Part shown: positions 30,173 to 44,222 of the stretch, piece after piece
How the letters are laid out: every line of letters begins with the position of its first letter
Position numbering within the stretch: the stretch's first letter is position 1
Source: Hyperoplus lanceolatus
Lineage: Eukaryota > Chordata > Actinopteri > Uranoscopiformes > Ammodytidae
Length of the DNA: 64,000 bases
Direction of reading: 5' to 3'
Assembly (NCBI GenBank): GCA_026929865.2
Contig: CM049400.1
Span: forward strand, 23,793,501 to 23,857,500
Notes under the pieces: generated by a model
What the model was told of the DNA's origin: nothing
What the model saw: only the letters and a program-made list of their open reading frames with translations
The model's database searches: none
Made by a program: the position numbers and the translations under genes

Positions 30173-33100
30173 ATGTTTCATCTCGACTCGCCCTGGAACA
30201 TCTCGTTCGCAGGTTGCGGTTTCCTAGGCATCTACCACATCGGTGTGGCCAGCTGTCTGGCGGAGCAGGCTCCTTTTCTGGTCCACAACGCAAGGCACGT
30301 CTATGGAGCATCAGCTGGAGCTCTCACTGCCACAGCACTGGTCACTGGAGTATGTCTTGGTAAGTAGGCCTATCTGTTTTTATTTTTCAAGCTTTACCAA
30401 GAGGTGGAAAAGATTGCCGTGGAGACTACCAGGATAACTGCTTAACTAGCCTAAATAGGACAACAAATGTGAAGAGCTTATTTGTGTAAGTGTAATTACC
30501 AATGGTGGAAGAAGTAGTCCTATCCAGAATACATTGTAAACATTCTCAAAACAATTGAAACTCCTCCATTTAGCTTTGCAAGTAGTCTACTATTTCCCCC
30601 TTTAGAGTGGTACATGGTTATACACTATAGATAGGCCTACTAATAGCAATGGATTGTTACTTATGTGGCATTAACATATTTAGCAGCATTTTAATGTATT
30701 GAAGAGGTGCAGCTAATAATAGCTATATACTATTACTGTTTTCATAACCTGAGCACCTTTTCGCATGTTAATCTTCAAAGTAACTTATATCTGCAGCTGG
30801 CAGACGAAAGTTGTGAAGTGAAATAAATAGATTTCTTTATTCAATGTAGCAGAGTAAAGGAATAGTAAGTGATCTAGAATAGAAGTAGCTAAAAACTAAG
30901 TCATCATCCATCCAACACTGGTATTGAGAAAACTCACGTTTAAAGGACCAATATTGCATCCTGAATGTAACCTATTAAAAATGAATATGCCAAACCAAAT
31001 AGCCTAAGCCTTTTTCCAAATTTACTGTTGTTGATTACAATATCTAATCGAATCAAAGAGTACCTTATTCATCCCCAAAACATTCTTCCATATGATTCTA
31101 TCTTTTATCTTGTCAAATATTTTCCATTAACTGGTGTCTTATTGTCTTCACAGGAGAGGCAGGTGCGGCCATCATAGATGTCGCCAAAGAGGCGAGGAAG
31201 CGCTTCATGGGACCCATACATCCTTCCTTCAACCTGGTGAAGATTGTGCGTATCATGCTGCGGCGTGTTCTGCCATCAGAAGCCCACCATCGGGCCAGCG
31301 GGGTCCTGGGAATCTCTCTTACCCGAGTGACTGATGGAGAAAATGTCCTGGTGTCTCACTACAACACCAATGAGGAGCTGATACAGGTGTGTGATATGTT
31401 TGTTGGTTGATATTATTGAAATCAGATGTAAGTCCATTTAAAGCTTACTTATAACGGTAATGTAACCTATAGGTGCTTTACACAAAGCTTTTTACACAGA
31501 AGAACAGTTTGACAACAACAACACAATATATGGTTGGTTTTAGATCTGAAGCTAGTTAAAGTCAATTATCAAGAGAAGATGCCCAACATTCTCTGCTCTC
31601 AGCTTCTCAAATGTGGGTGTTTGCTGCTTTAATTTTTTTAATGTTGTTGCCAAATTGTGACAGAAGAAAACATTTGAAGATGTCACCCCTATTGCACTTT
31701 ATTGACAAAACAATAAATAAAAAAGAAATCTACAGATGATTGATAATGAAAGTAATTGTTGGTGCGGCCCTAACGATAAGCAGTGACTACACACAGTATC
31801 TAAGTCATATAGTGACATTGCAATAACCAGCAATTTATAGTTTTACATGTAATACCAATATAATATCACTTTATCACCTGAGAATTTCTGAAAGATGACC
31901 TTTCCTCTGTTATCTCTTTTGTTAACCAGGCGTGTGTCTGCAGTGCCTACATCCCAGTGTATTGTGGCCTTATTCCTCCCACACTGCAAGGAGTGGTGAG
32001 TATTATTATTCATTGAGCAACTGTTCGCTGTCTCTATGATGCTGATATTCTATATTTAGTCTCATGGAAGGAATTGACCTTCATGATTAACATGGATTTT
32101 AAATATAGAGCCAGTCTCCCTTGCTGCTTTACTGAAACCATTTACTGAATTTCCTCTCATTGTGTCTAATCGTTGCCACTTTTGGCCTTTTTTTCATCTG
32201 TAACCCCCCATTAAATCCCACCCTTGCCCAAGAATGTGTTTGTTCTCAATGGCACGCGTGTGGAAACAACAATCATAAAATTAACTTAGGGGTTACTGTT
32301 TTTCAGAGACAAAAGAAGTGATTTTATTTTTGATCAGACATGTTTATAGAGCAAAGGTTATCTGGGAAATATTTTTGGACAACACCAGCTCTCCCTCCCT
32401 CCCTCCCTCCCTCCCACTGTCCTTTGTGATCGGATTTTACATAAGACTGTCTTACTTAAGCCTGTGTGTATGCAGCAAGGCCCGTGACCAAATTGTGAGA
32501 GTGCTTGCCAAAGACAGATGTGATCATGTTGGCACAGGCTTTAAGGCCGTCGATCCCCCGTGATTCTCAGGGCCCCAAATAGAAAATCACTCTGACATGT
32601 CCACACACACACACAACCACACATACAACCACACACATACACAGACACACCAAGTCCAAGTTAAATATTCACCAGCTCCAATAAAAACAAACATTAATCA
32701 ATAGAATATGTCACTAGTGTCATATCCTGTGTGATGCTAAATGCCCTTCTTCAACATTCTCAATATACTGAAGAAGTTGTGCTCTTTCTGATGCTGACTT
32801 TTATCTTTTTATCATGCAGCGATATGTGGACGGGGGAATCTCAGACAACCTTCCTCAGTCTGAGCTGAAAAACACCATCACTGTGTCGCCGTTTGCCGGA
32901 GAGAGCGACATCTGCCCGCGCGACGCCTCCACCAACATACACGAGCTGCGCTTCACCAACACCAGCATCAAGTTCACTCTCCCCAACCTCTACAGAGTCT
33001 CCAGAGCACTTTTCCCTCCAGACCCAATGGTAGGTCACCTGTTCAAGACCGTCACAAGACAGACACATGTGTATAAATACATTGATTGCCGCAGATGAAC

Positions 33101-35431
33101 CGGAGTTAACTCTTCTTTGACTCATGTGTGTTTGTTTTTGAATGCAGGTTATGAAGGCCATGTGTAAGCAGGGATACAAAGACGCGCTGCACTTTTTGAA
33201 GAAGAACGGTAAGAAAGTGTTGTTTGCATTTTTTCTAACCTTTTCCCTTTGCTCTGTTTGAAAGAAAGTCATAGCAAGGCTCATTGATTATTATGTTCAG
33301 AGAACATCATCCTGATATACTATCAGCAATTGTGTTTCCTGTGACCACATGTCACCAGTCAATCAATGCACAGTTGTTTTCCTATGATAACATTTTTGTT
33401 AGCCTATCATTTTCTCTTTTGTTTGTGTATTTGCTTTGGAAATTTGTCAGTACGTAATCAAGATGGCATCACAACATCAACATCTACAAGTGTGAACCAG
33501 TTGAATAGTTTAACTACTTGAGAAATGTTCTCAACATTGATTATTTTTTATTTTTTCAGGTTTGCTTCATATCAACGGACCTTTCAGAGACAGACCCTTG
33601 CTCGCTATCGCTGCAGAAAATGATGATGAAGATGAGGAGGAGGATGAGGAGGAGAGCAGTGAAAGTGATGAAGACGAGAGAGACAGTGAAAGTGATGAAG
33701 AGGAGGAGAAGCCAAGCGAGGAAGAGGGAGCACTGATTCGTCATCCCAGTGCCGCGCTGGAGGAGAATTTCTTTGAAAACCTCCCACCAGCCCTGCACAA
33801 AGGTAACACGTCGCAGAAAAAGTTTAAAGAAGGAAAAGTCATATGGCTTCATATGAATCCTATTGTCACTCTCTGGCTTTAAGCTTTATGAAAAGGTAAT
33901 ACGGTGTTAAGTTTGGAAAGTGAAAGTTCATCAGGCACTATCCAAATGAGTTGGTGTTGGAACAGCGTTTATATTCTTACTGTGTTCAGTTTTTAGAATA
34001 ACTTTCCAAATATGGATTTAAACAGAACTTCTATACATCAGTGAGAGACATAAGGCTTGGAAGAAAGACTGTTATGTTTCCTTGACTGAAATTAGATTTA
34101 ACTTACTCATTTACCCTCTTTAACGTGAATAATGCTGTGAATAGTTGTCCGTAACCGTTGTGGTTCCCTCTGCCTCCCTCTGCAGCTCTAGTTGAGGCTT
34201 GCATGGAGAGGAGGAGCCTGATGCAGTCGCTAAGCAACACGCTTCCTGCCAGGATTGTCTCAGCCATGATGCTCCCGTACACCCTCCCTCTGGAGACTGC
34301 CATGTCCTTGACTGTGAGGTAAATCTGATCCCATTCCCTTTCATGCTCTCACAGAGGAACTACAGTACACTAATACTTCTGCATGTGTATATGTTGTTGT
34401 TAACAGCAAAAGTACAGTCTAAATATCCTATGACAGTTTTGTTGATAAGTAGAACTGACTTTTCCCGTGACCCTGTTGACTAAATGTGGCACATCCAATT
34501 TGTAGGCTTCTTGAGTGGCTGCCAGATGTGCAGGAAGATGTGGCATGGGTTCGAGAGCAGACGTTAAAAGTGGTACAGCATGTTCTTCGCCAGGCTTCCA
34601 AGCATGTATCTGCCAGGTGGGTGACAAACTACCAAACATGTATAAAGACTATAATCATGCTTGTCTTTTAAGGGCAATTTTTAAACATCCAATCATTCCA
34701 TTTAATACATTTAATGTCAGATCTATAAGCCATATATTCCATGGTTGAGCTAGCTGCTTTCTACATAAATTGACCATGGCTGGGTTTCAGCCTGGTTAAA
34801 CCAACAATAGGGGATTATTTATGACAACTAGGGGACAGCAGAAACAAGTTGACAACTCATCACCTTTAATGTTGAGGAGTCATGTCTGTAAACAGTTGCT
34901 GATTCACACTCTCTACAAACCTGCGCTAAGTTAAAGGGAGCTTCGGATTCTCTGATCATTCTCTGTAGGTTCATCACCTGGAGAGACCCTTTTTCTCGTG
35001 TCACATTGCTTTTGAGTCGTCATTTGATACATTGACATTCAAAACACATTTTTTAGCCACTAAAATAACAGTAAGTGGACAATATTTCACACTGTTACAT
35101 GCTGCTTATTCTTAACTGTAGGGTTTCCTGTCACATGGAGCTGCACCACTACCAGTCCCTCCCGTCCCAGTTCAGCTCCACCAACCTGTTTCCCACCTGG
35201 GTCAACGAGGGCAGTTCTTCAGTCCTGGACGTCTTCACGCGTCTCCACCAGTACAAGAAACAGCTGATATCTGGCATGCTGTGCATAAACATGGACCTGC
35301 AGGGCTCCTTCAAAGCAAAACAGATGCAAGAAGATAAGATCCTCTCCACAGAAGGCCTCACAATGCACACAGGTTGTCTCAATGTTCTACCTGTTGTTGA
35401 CTCAGCAGCAGAAGTCCTCAGCATCTCCTAA
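30173..35431 (+). CDS. pnpla2: Adipose triglyceride lipase (PNPLA2/ATGL)
   Basis: Cuts the first fatty acid from triacylglycerol at the lipid-droplet surface; activated by ABHD5 and inhibited by G0S2 (known for the family). Exons: 30173-30359, 31154-31386, 31930-31995, 32820-33029, 33148-33208, 33560-33802, 34186-34318, 34506-34616, 35122-35431. Borders are GT/AG and phases join to 517 aa (human 504). The patatin fold is clear: glycine-rich GCGFLG at 14-19, the nucleophile elbow GASAG with Ser47, and the DGG box with Asp166; both catalytic residues have the human numbering. The first exon also keeps [14 protein letters not shown]. Exon 6 encodes a strongly acidic run (residues 272-309, 27 of 38 D/E, with CK2-like serines) in the linker, where human has a milder acidic stretch. 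The C-terminus, which in mammals carries droplet binding, is divergent. The ATG has G at -3. Confidence 0.95.
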
Positions 35432-36510
35432 GGGACCCTGCTGAGGTCAAGACATACTTCATCTAGATCCAGGAACATTTTAAAATAATTTAAATCAGAT
35501 TTTATTATGTTTACATCATTATTAAGATGGCAGGAAGAAATATGGAAACTTATCAGCCCCTTTGTGTAGTGGTTGGAAATGGTTATAATTAGCCATGTTT
35601 ATACTATACGGTGCAGTCAATATTGACTTATGCATGACATTGAAATTAGTCTTTAGTCTTTAGCTACAGTATAATCACACAAGCAGATGGATACAGTGTA
35701 ACTGTAGGTCTACAGAGTTGCATTACAACGAAGGCACACGTGCTCAAACAGTCATGCAGAAACTTGAATAACAGAACGTTACAGACAAAAATGTGCACTT
35801 AAGGTAGAACGGTGAAAAGAGGTGGAAAAGTTTTTTTTTTGAAGAAGAAGAATGCAGTGAGACCCGTCAGGGCAGGAAAGGACTGAAGGAGGGAAACAGT
35901 ACGATGCTAGATGGTTTATTGCATGAGGTTACTCCATTTATTTGACGCAAGTGTCAATGCAGTATTGTGGAAAAATACATAGTGTTTAGTGTTTACGTGT
36001 ATAAATTGTTATGTATGTCTTCTGTAAATTATTTATATGAAAAAAAGTTTAGATTAATTAAATTTAAATCTTGTATGGAATTATTTTTTTGCCTGCAACT
36101 TTTGAACAATATTTGTAATGTTTATATTACAAATTGTACATTTTATTGCATATACAGTGTTATTTTTTTATCAATCAAAGAATCAGTTTAATCTGAAATG
36201 CACTTTCTTAAATTATAACCTAGGCTACTTTTTTAAATAGCCTACTTCTCTTCTACTGTACTGTGGGCTACTATAAATTCAAATAATTGTGATCCAGCTT
36301 CAAGTTGTACCTTATTCTCAAATGGAATACTTTCCAAGAGACTTTAATATACTGTCAAGAAGATGTATCAGAGATTAGAATTCATGTGATCATTAATTAA
36401 ACTTGTTTTGTTTAACATTGACTGCTTATCAGTGTTTTTTTCTCATCGTGGGAGTCTTCAAGATGATCTTCATATTATGACTGTATGCTCATTTAAAAAT
36501 TATGAACTGA

Positions 36511-36516
36511 AATAAA
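36511..36516 (+). other. pnpla2: Candidate pnpla2 polyadenylation signal (AATAAA)
   Basis: AATAAA about 1.08 kb after the stop codon; a second lies at 36655-36660. The sequence between stop and signal is AT-rich and non-coding, as expected for a 3' UTR. Which one is used cannot be told from sequence. Confidence 0.4.
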
Positions 36517-36660
36517 GTAGATTACATTATCTAGGTTACATTCTAAGTTATAAACTACTGCCTAATGTGACTCATGTAGAACTAGGCCTATCTGATTTTT
36601 ATTTTTTCAAACACTCGGAAAATTTGCGTCATAATATGTGTTCTTCTCTAAAGCAATAAA

Positions 36661-37427
36661 ACATTTCAATATGACTCAATAACTGAAAATAAATGAGATG
36701 GTAGCAAGTGCTGCCATTTACGACTGGAGACCATGGACATATAAAGAAGACCATATCAGCGGTCGACGTACCGCAGTGTCAACACTTGAGGCGCACATCA
36801 GGAAATCCCCTCAGAAGTGAAGTCATCCTGCTCACAAAACATAACAAAACTCAGTCTTATTAGCTGTGCTCTGTTGTTAAAGATGTGTCATTTATACACT
36901 CGAGGAGGTATCGAACACTTTTGCAAGACTTTTTTGTTGTTGTTGGACTTAAATCAGTTTTAGAGGGTTTTTTCTTACGTAGGCCTAGGTAAACCATGTC
37001 GCGTAGAGACATAACAATGCCTTCATGACATGTCGGAAAAATGGGCACTAGTGCCATTATTATGCTTTCCTCAAATAGGCCTGATATTTGATTTAAGCTT
37101 TATGTTTTATGTTTATTTCACCTCTGAAGTTTTGGACGGAGAGCGAGCATGTGCTTATCGTAAACAAACAATACATGTGCTTTTTAATGTTTTGTTTGCT
37201 TGTAGCTTATGTAAATAGCCTGTTCACCAATGATGTTTATAATTCCCTCTTTTATTTTGTCACACGTTTTGATTAATGTAAACTATTCAATTGTTATTGT
37301 CAGTGGTATACATATAGCCTAAAATTCTTCCTTCAAAATAATCTAATCAATTAATCGAACCATTCGCCCCAATGGATTGTGTAGCTGTGTACAGCTCAGC
37401 TCTCACCTCTCAGGGGAGTTATGTAGG

Positions 37428-37517
<90 letters not shown>

Positions 37518-38071
37518 AAAGACCAAGACACACGCACCAACATATTTAATTATGAGCAAATCAAATATATCATGAAAGGTACAGGACTCATGTCATGTAG
37601 AATGTACTCAAATTAAATATTCCATAGAGGTAATAAAGATAGTTTTAATCTAAAAAGAGGGCTAGGCCTGGCCTAGTCGTCTGCACTCTAATTTGTGTAG
37701 GCCTACTTCTACGTCTACGGTTTTCAGCTGGATAGGCCTACTGTATTAATAATAGCAATAGCCAAATTTACGATAAAGACTCACGCTTGTAATATCTATT
37801 TGTGTATTTTTTTAATACTAATGTAGAAACAAAATGTGAGTGCACTGTTTTGAAGAAAATACATCGTCCCTCCCTTTGAAGTAATTATTTCCTAGTAGCC
37901 CCTGAATGCAGCATCAGACTGCCACTCAGAACAAGTTCGCACTGAAGTTCACGGCTCCGCTTCCAGTGTCCGGCCACCAGGGGGCACAGCCCGGGGGAGG
38001 CTCAATCCAAACCATCCACTCCGCTTCTCTTCGTACCATGAGCTGAAGCTGTCCGGGACAGACCAGGGAAG
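36661..38071. other. Intergenic region upstream of ppp1r12c
   Basis: No coding exon seen. It contains a long (CA)n tract at 37431-37512. DNA becomes GC-rich from about 37930, consistent with the ppp1r12c promoter and 5' UTR. Confidence 0.6.
37431..37512. repeat. (CA)41 microsatellite
   Basis: An uninterrupted CA run of 82 bp, seen directly. It lies 0.56 kb upstream of the ppp1r12c start codon and is probably length-variable between individuals. Confidence 0.97.
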
Positions 38072-38079
38072 ATGGCGGC
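38069..38079 (+). promoter_or_regulatory. ppp1r12c: YY1-type motif overlapping the ppp1r12c start codon
   Basis: AAGATGGCGGC at 38069-38079 equals the YY1 consensus and includes the ATG at 38072. YY1 sites placed just downstream of the transcription start and over the initiator codon are typical of TATA-less housekeeping promoters. If real, the 5' UTR is short. The match is seen; binding is inferred. Confidence 0.45.
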
Positions 38080-39300
38080 CACTGACCAGTCCCGGTCCGA
38101 AGCTGCCAAACAGCGACGGCAGGATCAGCTGCAGCGATGGCTGGGCTCGGAGACGGACTCGACGGGGTCGGTCGGCCGGGAGACCTCCACGAGTGGTTCC
38201 AGTACACGGCGGGCCAAAGTCCGGTTCGCCCAAGGAGCCGTGTTTATGGCCGCCTGCTCCGCCGGAGACCGGGAGGAGGTAGCGGCGCTGCTCCGCCAAG
38301 GAGCTGACATCAACCACGCCAACATAGACGGACTGACGGCGCTGCATCAGGTCGGGACATTACCGTTGTTGTCTAAACTGTTAGGAACTGTGTGTTAATG
38401 GCTGCTAACTGTCGCTGCACGGGCGGCAACGGTTCACGTTATCCGTTAATTATCCTCGCAGCGAAGAAGCTTTAACTTGTCTAAACCGTGGAGTTACAGG
38501 TCTAAAAGAGAAAAGTTTATATTTATTTATACATTTACGTTACTACTTACAGTAGCCGAAACTGAACCCATCACTTTGTCATCTTTAGGCTCTATTTCTT
38601 GTGTAAAGTCCCAGCAGCAGCGTTTGTGGCCCGTTTAAGACAGGCACAGTCAGTATTTTAGCCTGTTCGTAAGCTGGGCCATCCGCACTGTGTATATAGG
38701 CTTCTCTCTTTTTAGCACACAATATATCGGGATGGGGACAGCAGTGATCAGCAGCAGACCTGTCGTGAAACCCATCTCAGAACGCTTAGGATCACTTTCA
38801 GACCTTAATAGACACTGAGTGGCAGGCTTGTCAGACAGTCCCTGTTAGGACTCTCAGTAAAATAGTAAGTCATTTGATTCAGGGAGGTTTTCATCATCCG
38901 ATCAACAGATCTTAACTTGTGTTAGTAGCTTACTAAAGGAAAGGCAGCAGACAGAAAGGAAGCCTGTTGGTGAAGGTACTAAAACTACCACCATCAACAG
39001 AGAATATCTTGCAGACTTGAGAAGGTGGCATTTGACCTTCATTTGTTTTTTTAAAATTTGCAGTTTGAGGGTCGTTGCTTTTTGCATGTCCCAAATTGGC
39101 TGCATGGCTTTCTGAAGCATGTTCCAGTCAGTTAATGCAGCAGAGCCCTTTCAGGTCCCTCCCTCCATCCCTCCATCCCTCCCTCCCCTTGACTTCAGTC
39201 ATAACACAGTGGAGCAGCCTGGACAACATCACTGTCACACAAGCTCCCTGTGATGCAGTGTTTCCTCTGCTTTTATGAAGCCGTGTGCCATAAACACATT

Positions 39301-39382
<82 letters not shown>

Positions 39383-42300
39383 GCCCCACCGGTTATACTT
39401 CGATATCTCAGCGCCTCAGTTGACAACATGAAAGTGTTGTCAATGTTGTGCCGTTTTTAAAAATATTCCGTTACCCGCTGCTGGAGCTGAGTTGTAGGTC
39501 TGGCCTGAGCGCTACCGGTGATGATGTCATGCTTGGAGATGATTGGTGTTTTCCCTCTCATGTAATTTCGATTGTGTGTGTTTGATGGAGTTGCTTTTTC
39601 CCATGACCGGTTCAGATGAGTCAGGGGAGTGTGTTCCCGCCATGGACATTGGGTGAATGTGCCCTCTTTTGGCACCCACCCGGTGTGGTCCCTTTTCTCC
39701 TGCCCTCCATCCCTTTCTCCCCTGTTGCTCATCGGTCGCCTGGCAACCAGAATTAAATATAGGCCCCACACTCTCCAAACTTTCCGTCATCTCCATCCAA
39801 AGGCCTTTCTATCTTCTCCACTGTGCTTTCTCTCTCTCTCCTTCACCCCCTGCTACTCCTCCTCTTCTCTGTCTCTGTCTCCCTCTCTCTCTCTGTCTCT
39901 CTCTCTCTCTCCTTTCTCTTTGCCAATTCCCCATGGTGGGGACTTTAGGGATTTCGGATGAAGAAATGGAAAACATTCCTCAAACAGCACAAGCTGCTGT
40001 TGTCAAAAAGGCGATTTCCACAATGAGTCACTTGATGACCCGGGTGAAGGAGTCCGCTTGGGAGAGCTGCGTGTTGCACCCTTGTAACGCGGCGCAGGGT
40101 GCAAGGAGTGCCCTCTGTTCATTCATTCATTTGGGAGCACCCACTTGTTGAGACTCCCCCACCCCCCATCCCCCCACAACCCCCGCCACAGTGCTGCTGA
40201 GTGAACACTGCTTTTGAATTGCACATTTCATGGCGCTGCGCTGATCCCCCAGCCTCATCTCAGGGTCTTAAAATGACCAGCCCGCTTCTCCCAGACTAAT
40301 TATCTTGTGTTATGAAGGAGGGCGGAGACTTCAAGCAGCTTTGTGATTAGTTGATTTGGCCCAAAAGCAAAGCCTCTTAAAGCAGGTGGCTTAAGAAAGG
40401 CCTTGGACCAGGCTCTGTGCGGCTGTAGACACTCGCTGCCCGCTGGAGTTACTCTGATGATAGTAAAACACAGTTGGCTGGCAAACACTGTCACCATAAA
40501 GAATGCGGTCTTGTTCTGTCCTCTCATCAGCTGATTGGGATGAAGACCAAAATCAATCACTCAATTCAGGCTGATTTCTGATGGGTTTAAAAGGCTGTAT
40601 CTAAGTGTTAATTGCCATATTAGCTTGCCCCTAAGGGTGGCATTGATTGTTGTTTGGTCATTTGGTGCAAAACTTTGGTCCAGATTTGCACGGCAATGAG
40701 TTTTTTTTTTTTTTTTTTTTTTTGGTGAAATGTCTGAACAGTTGATCGTCAAAGGATTGTCTTTAAATGTTACACATACATTCATGACACCTTCGAGATA
40801 AATTCAAATGTGCTTGAGTCATTAATTACTTAACCAGCCAACAAAGTATCAACCATCAACCTATTTTCTTAATGTTTAGTCATTATCATAGTGAAGTGCC
40901 TTATATTTTCTGTTACCAGCTCCACAAATTCAGGGATTTTCTGCTTTTATGTCATTTTCCATTGAATATCTTTGGACAAAACTAGCAATATGACAAGTTT
41001 GCTTTTAGGCTCTTGGGAATTTTTCACACAAATTCCTGCTGTTTAAAAAAAAAATGGACGGATGATTTTATTGTACGTTGGTTGCCCAGTCCTGACACCA
41101 TCGCTGTAACATTAATAGAGAATAATATTTGTGTTACGTCTTTTTAGGGAGGGCGACATTCTATACGATTTGGTCAGTTCTTATCTGTTTTGGAGCAAGT
41201 TCTTAATGCACACTGCAAAATTTTTTTTTAAGCATTAGACCTGTAATTTATTTTTTTATATCTATATTTATTTAAGTATTTGATTTTTTAAATATGTTCT
41301 TCTTTACAATGTGCTGGATAAGTTCTGTTTTTAAGATTGATGATTTTAAAGACTCAATAGCCTGAGCTCTTTTTTTGTTTTTGCAGTGTATAAAACTAGG
41401 TCATGTGCAGAGTTTTTTTCTCATAAATATTAGCTGAAATTAAAGCCACATATCATAACATAATGCCATGAGGTTCTCATGGGATTAATCTTGGGACTTT
41501 TGTGGGATCACATTGAATCTCAGCTAGACCTGGCCTCAGGGAAAGAAACACAATTATAAACAGATTCGCTGTTTCACTCCTGCCACATAATGACTATTAT
41601 GGAAAGTACTTGAGGGCTTTTAGCAGCACACTTAACAGAAAGTCATTACAACAAGTAGACACAGTAGTCATTGTTTTAGCCCCAGCTGTAGTTCAACTTA
41701 ATAGATTTCGGAGGCGCCTGCAGTTTTTCACAACAGACCAGAATGAAGTGGGTCAAAGAAGAGCCCACCTTTACTGAAACTGGACTCGCTCTTACTGACA
41801 TGTGCTGTGTGGCTTTTATTCCTAAATGTGCGTTGTTGGGATTCTTGTAATGACGATAAACAATAAACACGTGTGTGTGCGTGTCCTCTGGCAGGCCTGC
41901 ATCGATGAAAATGCTGAGATGGTGCAGTTTCTGGTGGAGAGCGGGAGTGACGTCAACAGAGGGGACAACGAGGGCTGGACTCCTCTGCACGCTTCAGCCT
42001 CCTGCGGCTTCATCCAGATCACTAAGTGAGTGTTGACCATCCATCAGCACATTAGCACGCCACTGCACTGCCTATGTGATCCAAGCAGAGTGCAGAATGG
42101 AGGCCTACAGTGAATTTGAGTCAGTTTAGAGGTAGAGAATGCTTTACAGGATAATAGTCTAATGATGTTAGTTAGTACACACCAAACTTATGTTACTGTA
42201 TCACTGTGAATGTAATGAATCTGTATGAAAACTGTATTGTATGAATACTGTATTGTTGTGTTTGAAGATACCTGTTAGAGCACGGCGCTCACGTCGGGGC

Positions 42301-44172
42301 GGTGAACAGCGAAGGAGAGTTGCCTCTGGACGTGGCCACAGAAGACGCCATGGAGAGACTCCTCAAAGCTGAAATAAAAAAACAAGGTGAGGAGTTCATC
42401 TTCACCTAACAATTGCTTCTTCCTGCTTCTGAAGACTCGAGGACGGACCATTTGTCGACTAAAATCAAGCGCCCTGAACATGACACCCTTTGGGCTCAAG
42501 GGCGTTGTCATGGGCATTTTTCATTTTTATCTAATATTTTTATACTTAATGAGTAGATTTTTCAAGAGAAAAATGTAAAAAAACAATAATAATATTCATC
42601 ACTCAAATCAAGAGGAGATAAAAGAAAAAGTTCATATTACTTTTAATAATCAATTTTAGTAATGTAAATAACTATTATTTATTATTATATAATAGTTATT
42701 TATAGAAGAGCAAAGTTATTTGACTGTGTTCGGGCATTTCCAAAATTTTGACTTCTTTCAGTGACAACATGCCTTTGTTGCATACAGAAATAAAATATTG
42801 CAATGTTTCCAGTTCTTTAAGCTCTTTCACTGTTGAACCAAAGGTTTCTGGATGTTAAGTCATTGTTTAATTATTTAAACACACTAACATTATGTCTATA
42901 TGGTTTGAAAGAGCATCTTTAACCCTTAAATGCCAGTTAACTTTATCTATAAGTAGAATTTATCCAGAAATTATAGCTTGGGGCAACTTGCCACTAAAAA
43001 AAAATTGTGATTAACGTACTGTATAGCCGTAAAACTTGTTTTACAGGCAGTCATATTTAAAGCTCATTTGTCGTCAGAAAAAAGGCATAGAAATGAAATA
43101 CTACTTTCATACTATTGAAATGTGCCGGGGCTCCAGGCTTGTAACTTTATCAGTGTAGTACATGAATGATCAAATCACAGATGAAAAATATAGGACAAAT
43201 GAATTTGAAATTGAATATTTAGCTCGCAGCTTATAGTATGTGCTATAAATTTAATTGACAAGTGATTTCTTAGTTGTCTAAATGTCCCATTTGTGTGTCT
43301 GCGATTTCAATTGCCACGTTTACGTCACAGGCATAGACGTGGACAAGGCCAGAAAGGAGGAGGAGAGAATCATGCTCCAGGACGCCATAGCGGTGCTGGC
43401 AGGAGGTGGCACTCTCACCCCTCACCCAAACACCAAGGCCACCGCCCTGCACGTGGCCGCTGCCAAAGGTTACATCGAGGTCCTCAAGTGAGTCTGGAAG
43501 CACCAAAGCAACAACATTTCTTTTTGCTCTTGTCTTATTTTGCTATCATCAAAACCTCTTTCACTCCTAACACTGTCTTTCTTCTCCTCCCTGGATGTTC
43601 CTCTCATCTGCCTGGCCTTCTCTTCAGGGTGCTGTTGAAGTGTGCGGTGGATGTGGACAGCTGTGATGTGGATGGGTGGACGCCCCTGCACGCAGCCGCT
43701 CACTGGGGGCAGGAGGAGGTGTGCAGCCTGCTCGCCGACAACATGTGTGACATGGCTGCCGTCAACATTGTGGTGAGTGCAGGACAAACAGCCCTTTTTT
43801 TTGTCTTCATTGGCACAGACCTGCAGTGATTTGAACCCTCATCTCTGTAACTCGTGACTGACGGTTGCACTGTGAATGTCCTTGTAGGGCCAAACACCTC
43901 TAGATGTTGCCGATGAGAAGCTGGTGGACGCTCTGGAGGAGCTGCAGAAGAAACAGAACGCAGTGAGTCCGCCCGCGAGCGACTATCTCACTCCGTTAGA
44001 TAAACCTGATGTGATTGATAGCGATACAGCAGTGAATGTTCCCCTGTGTTTATGTGTGTTTATATTCCTCTTCAGTTACGCAGCGAGAAAGAGAAACAGA
44101 CTCCTGTTATTGAGACCAGTCCGCCAATCTCCATGGTACCAGTTCGCCCGCGCAGGTCAGTGCCAGTGTGTT

Positions 44173-44222
<50 letters not shown>

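Larger units (their letters stand above)
38351..41894 (+). other. ppp1r12c: ppp1r12c intron 1, repeat-rich
   Basis: No coding exon is recognisable in this 3.5-kb first intron. It holds a (CT)n tract, CCCT/CCAT repeats at 39160-39187, a poly-T run and C/T-rich DNA at 39820-39920. Large first introns often carry control elements, but I cannot point to one. Confidence 0.7.

Noticed and set aside
37377-37616. Thr-His repeat open frame
   Set aside because: It is the translation of the (CA)41 microsatellite.
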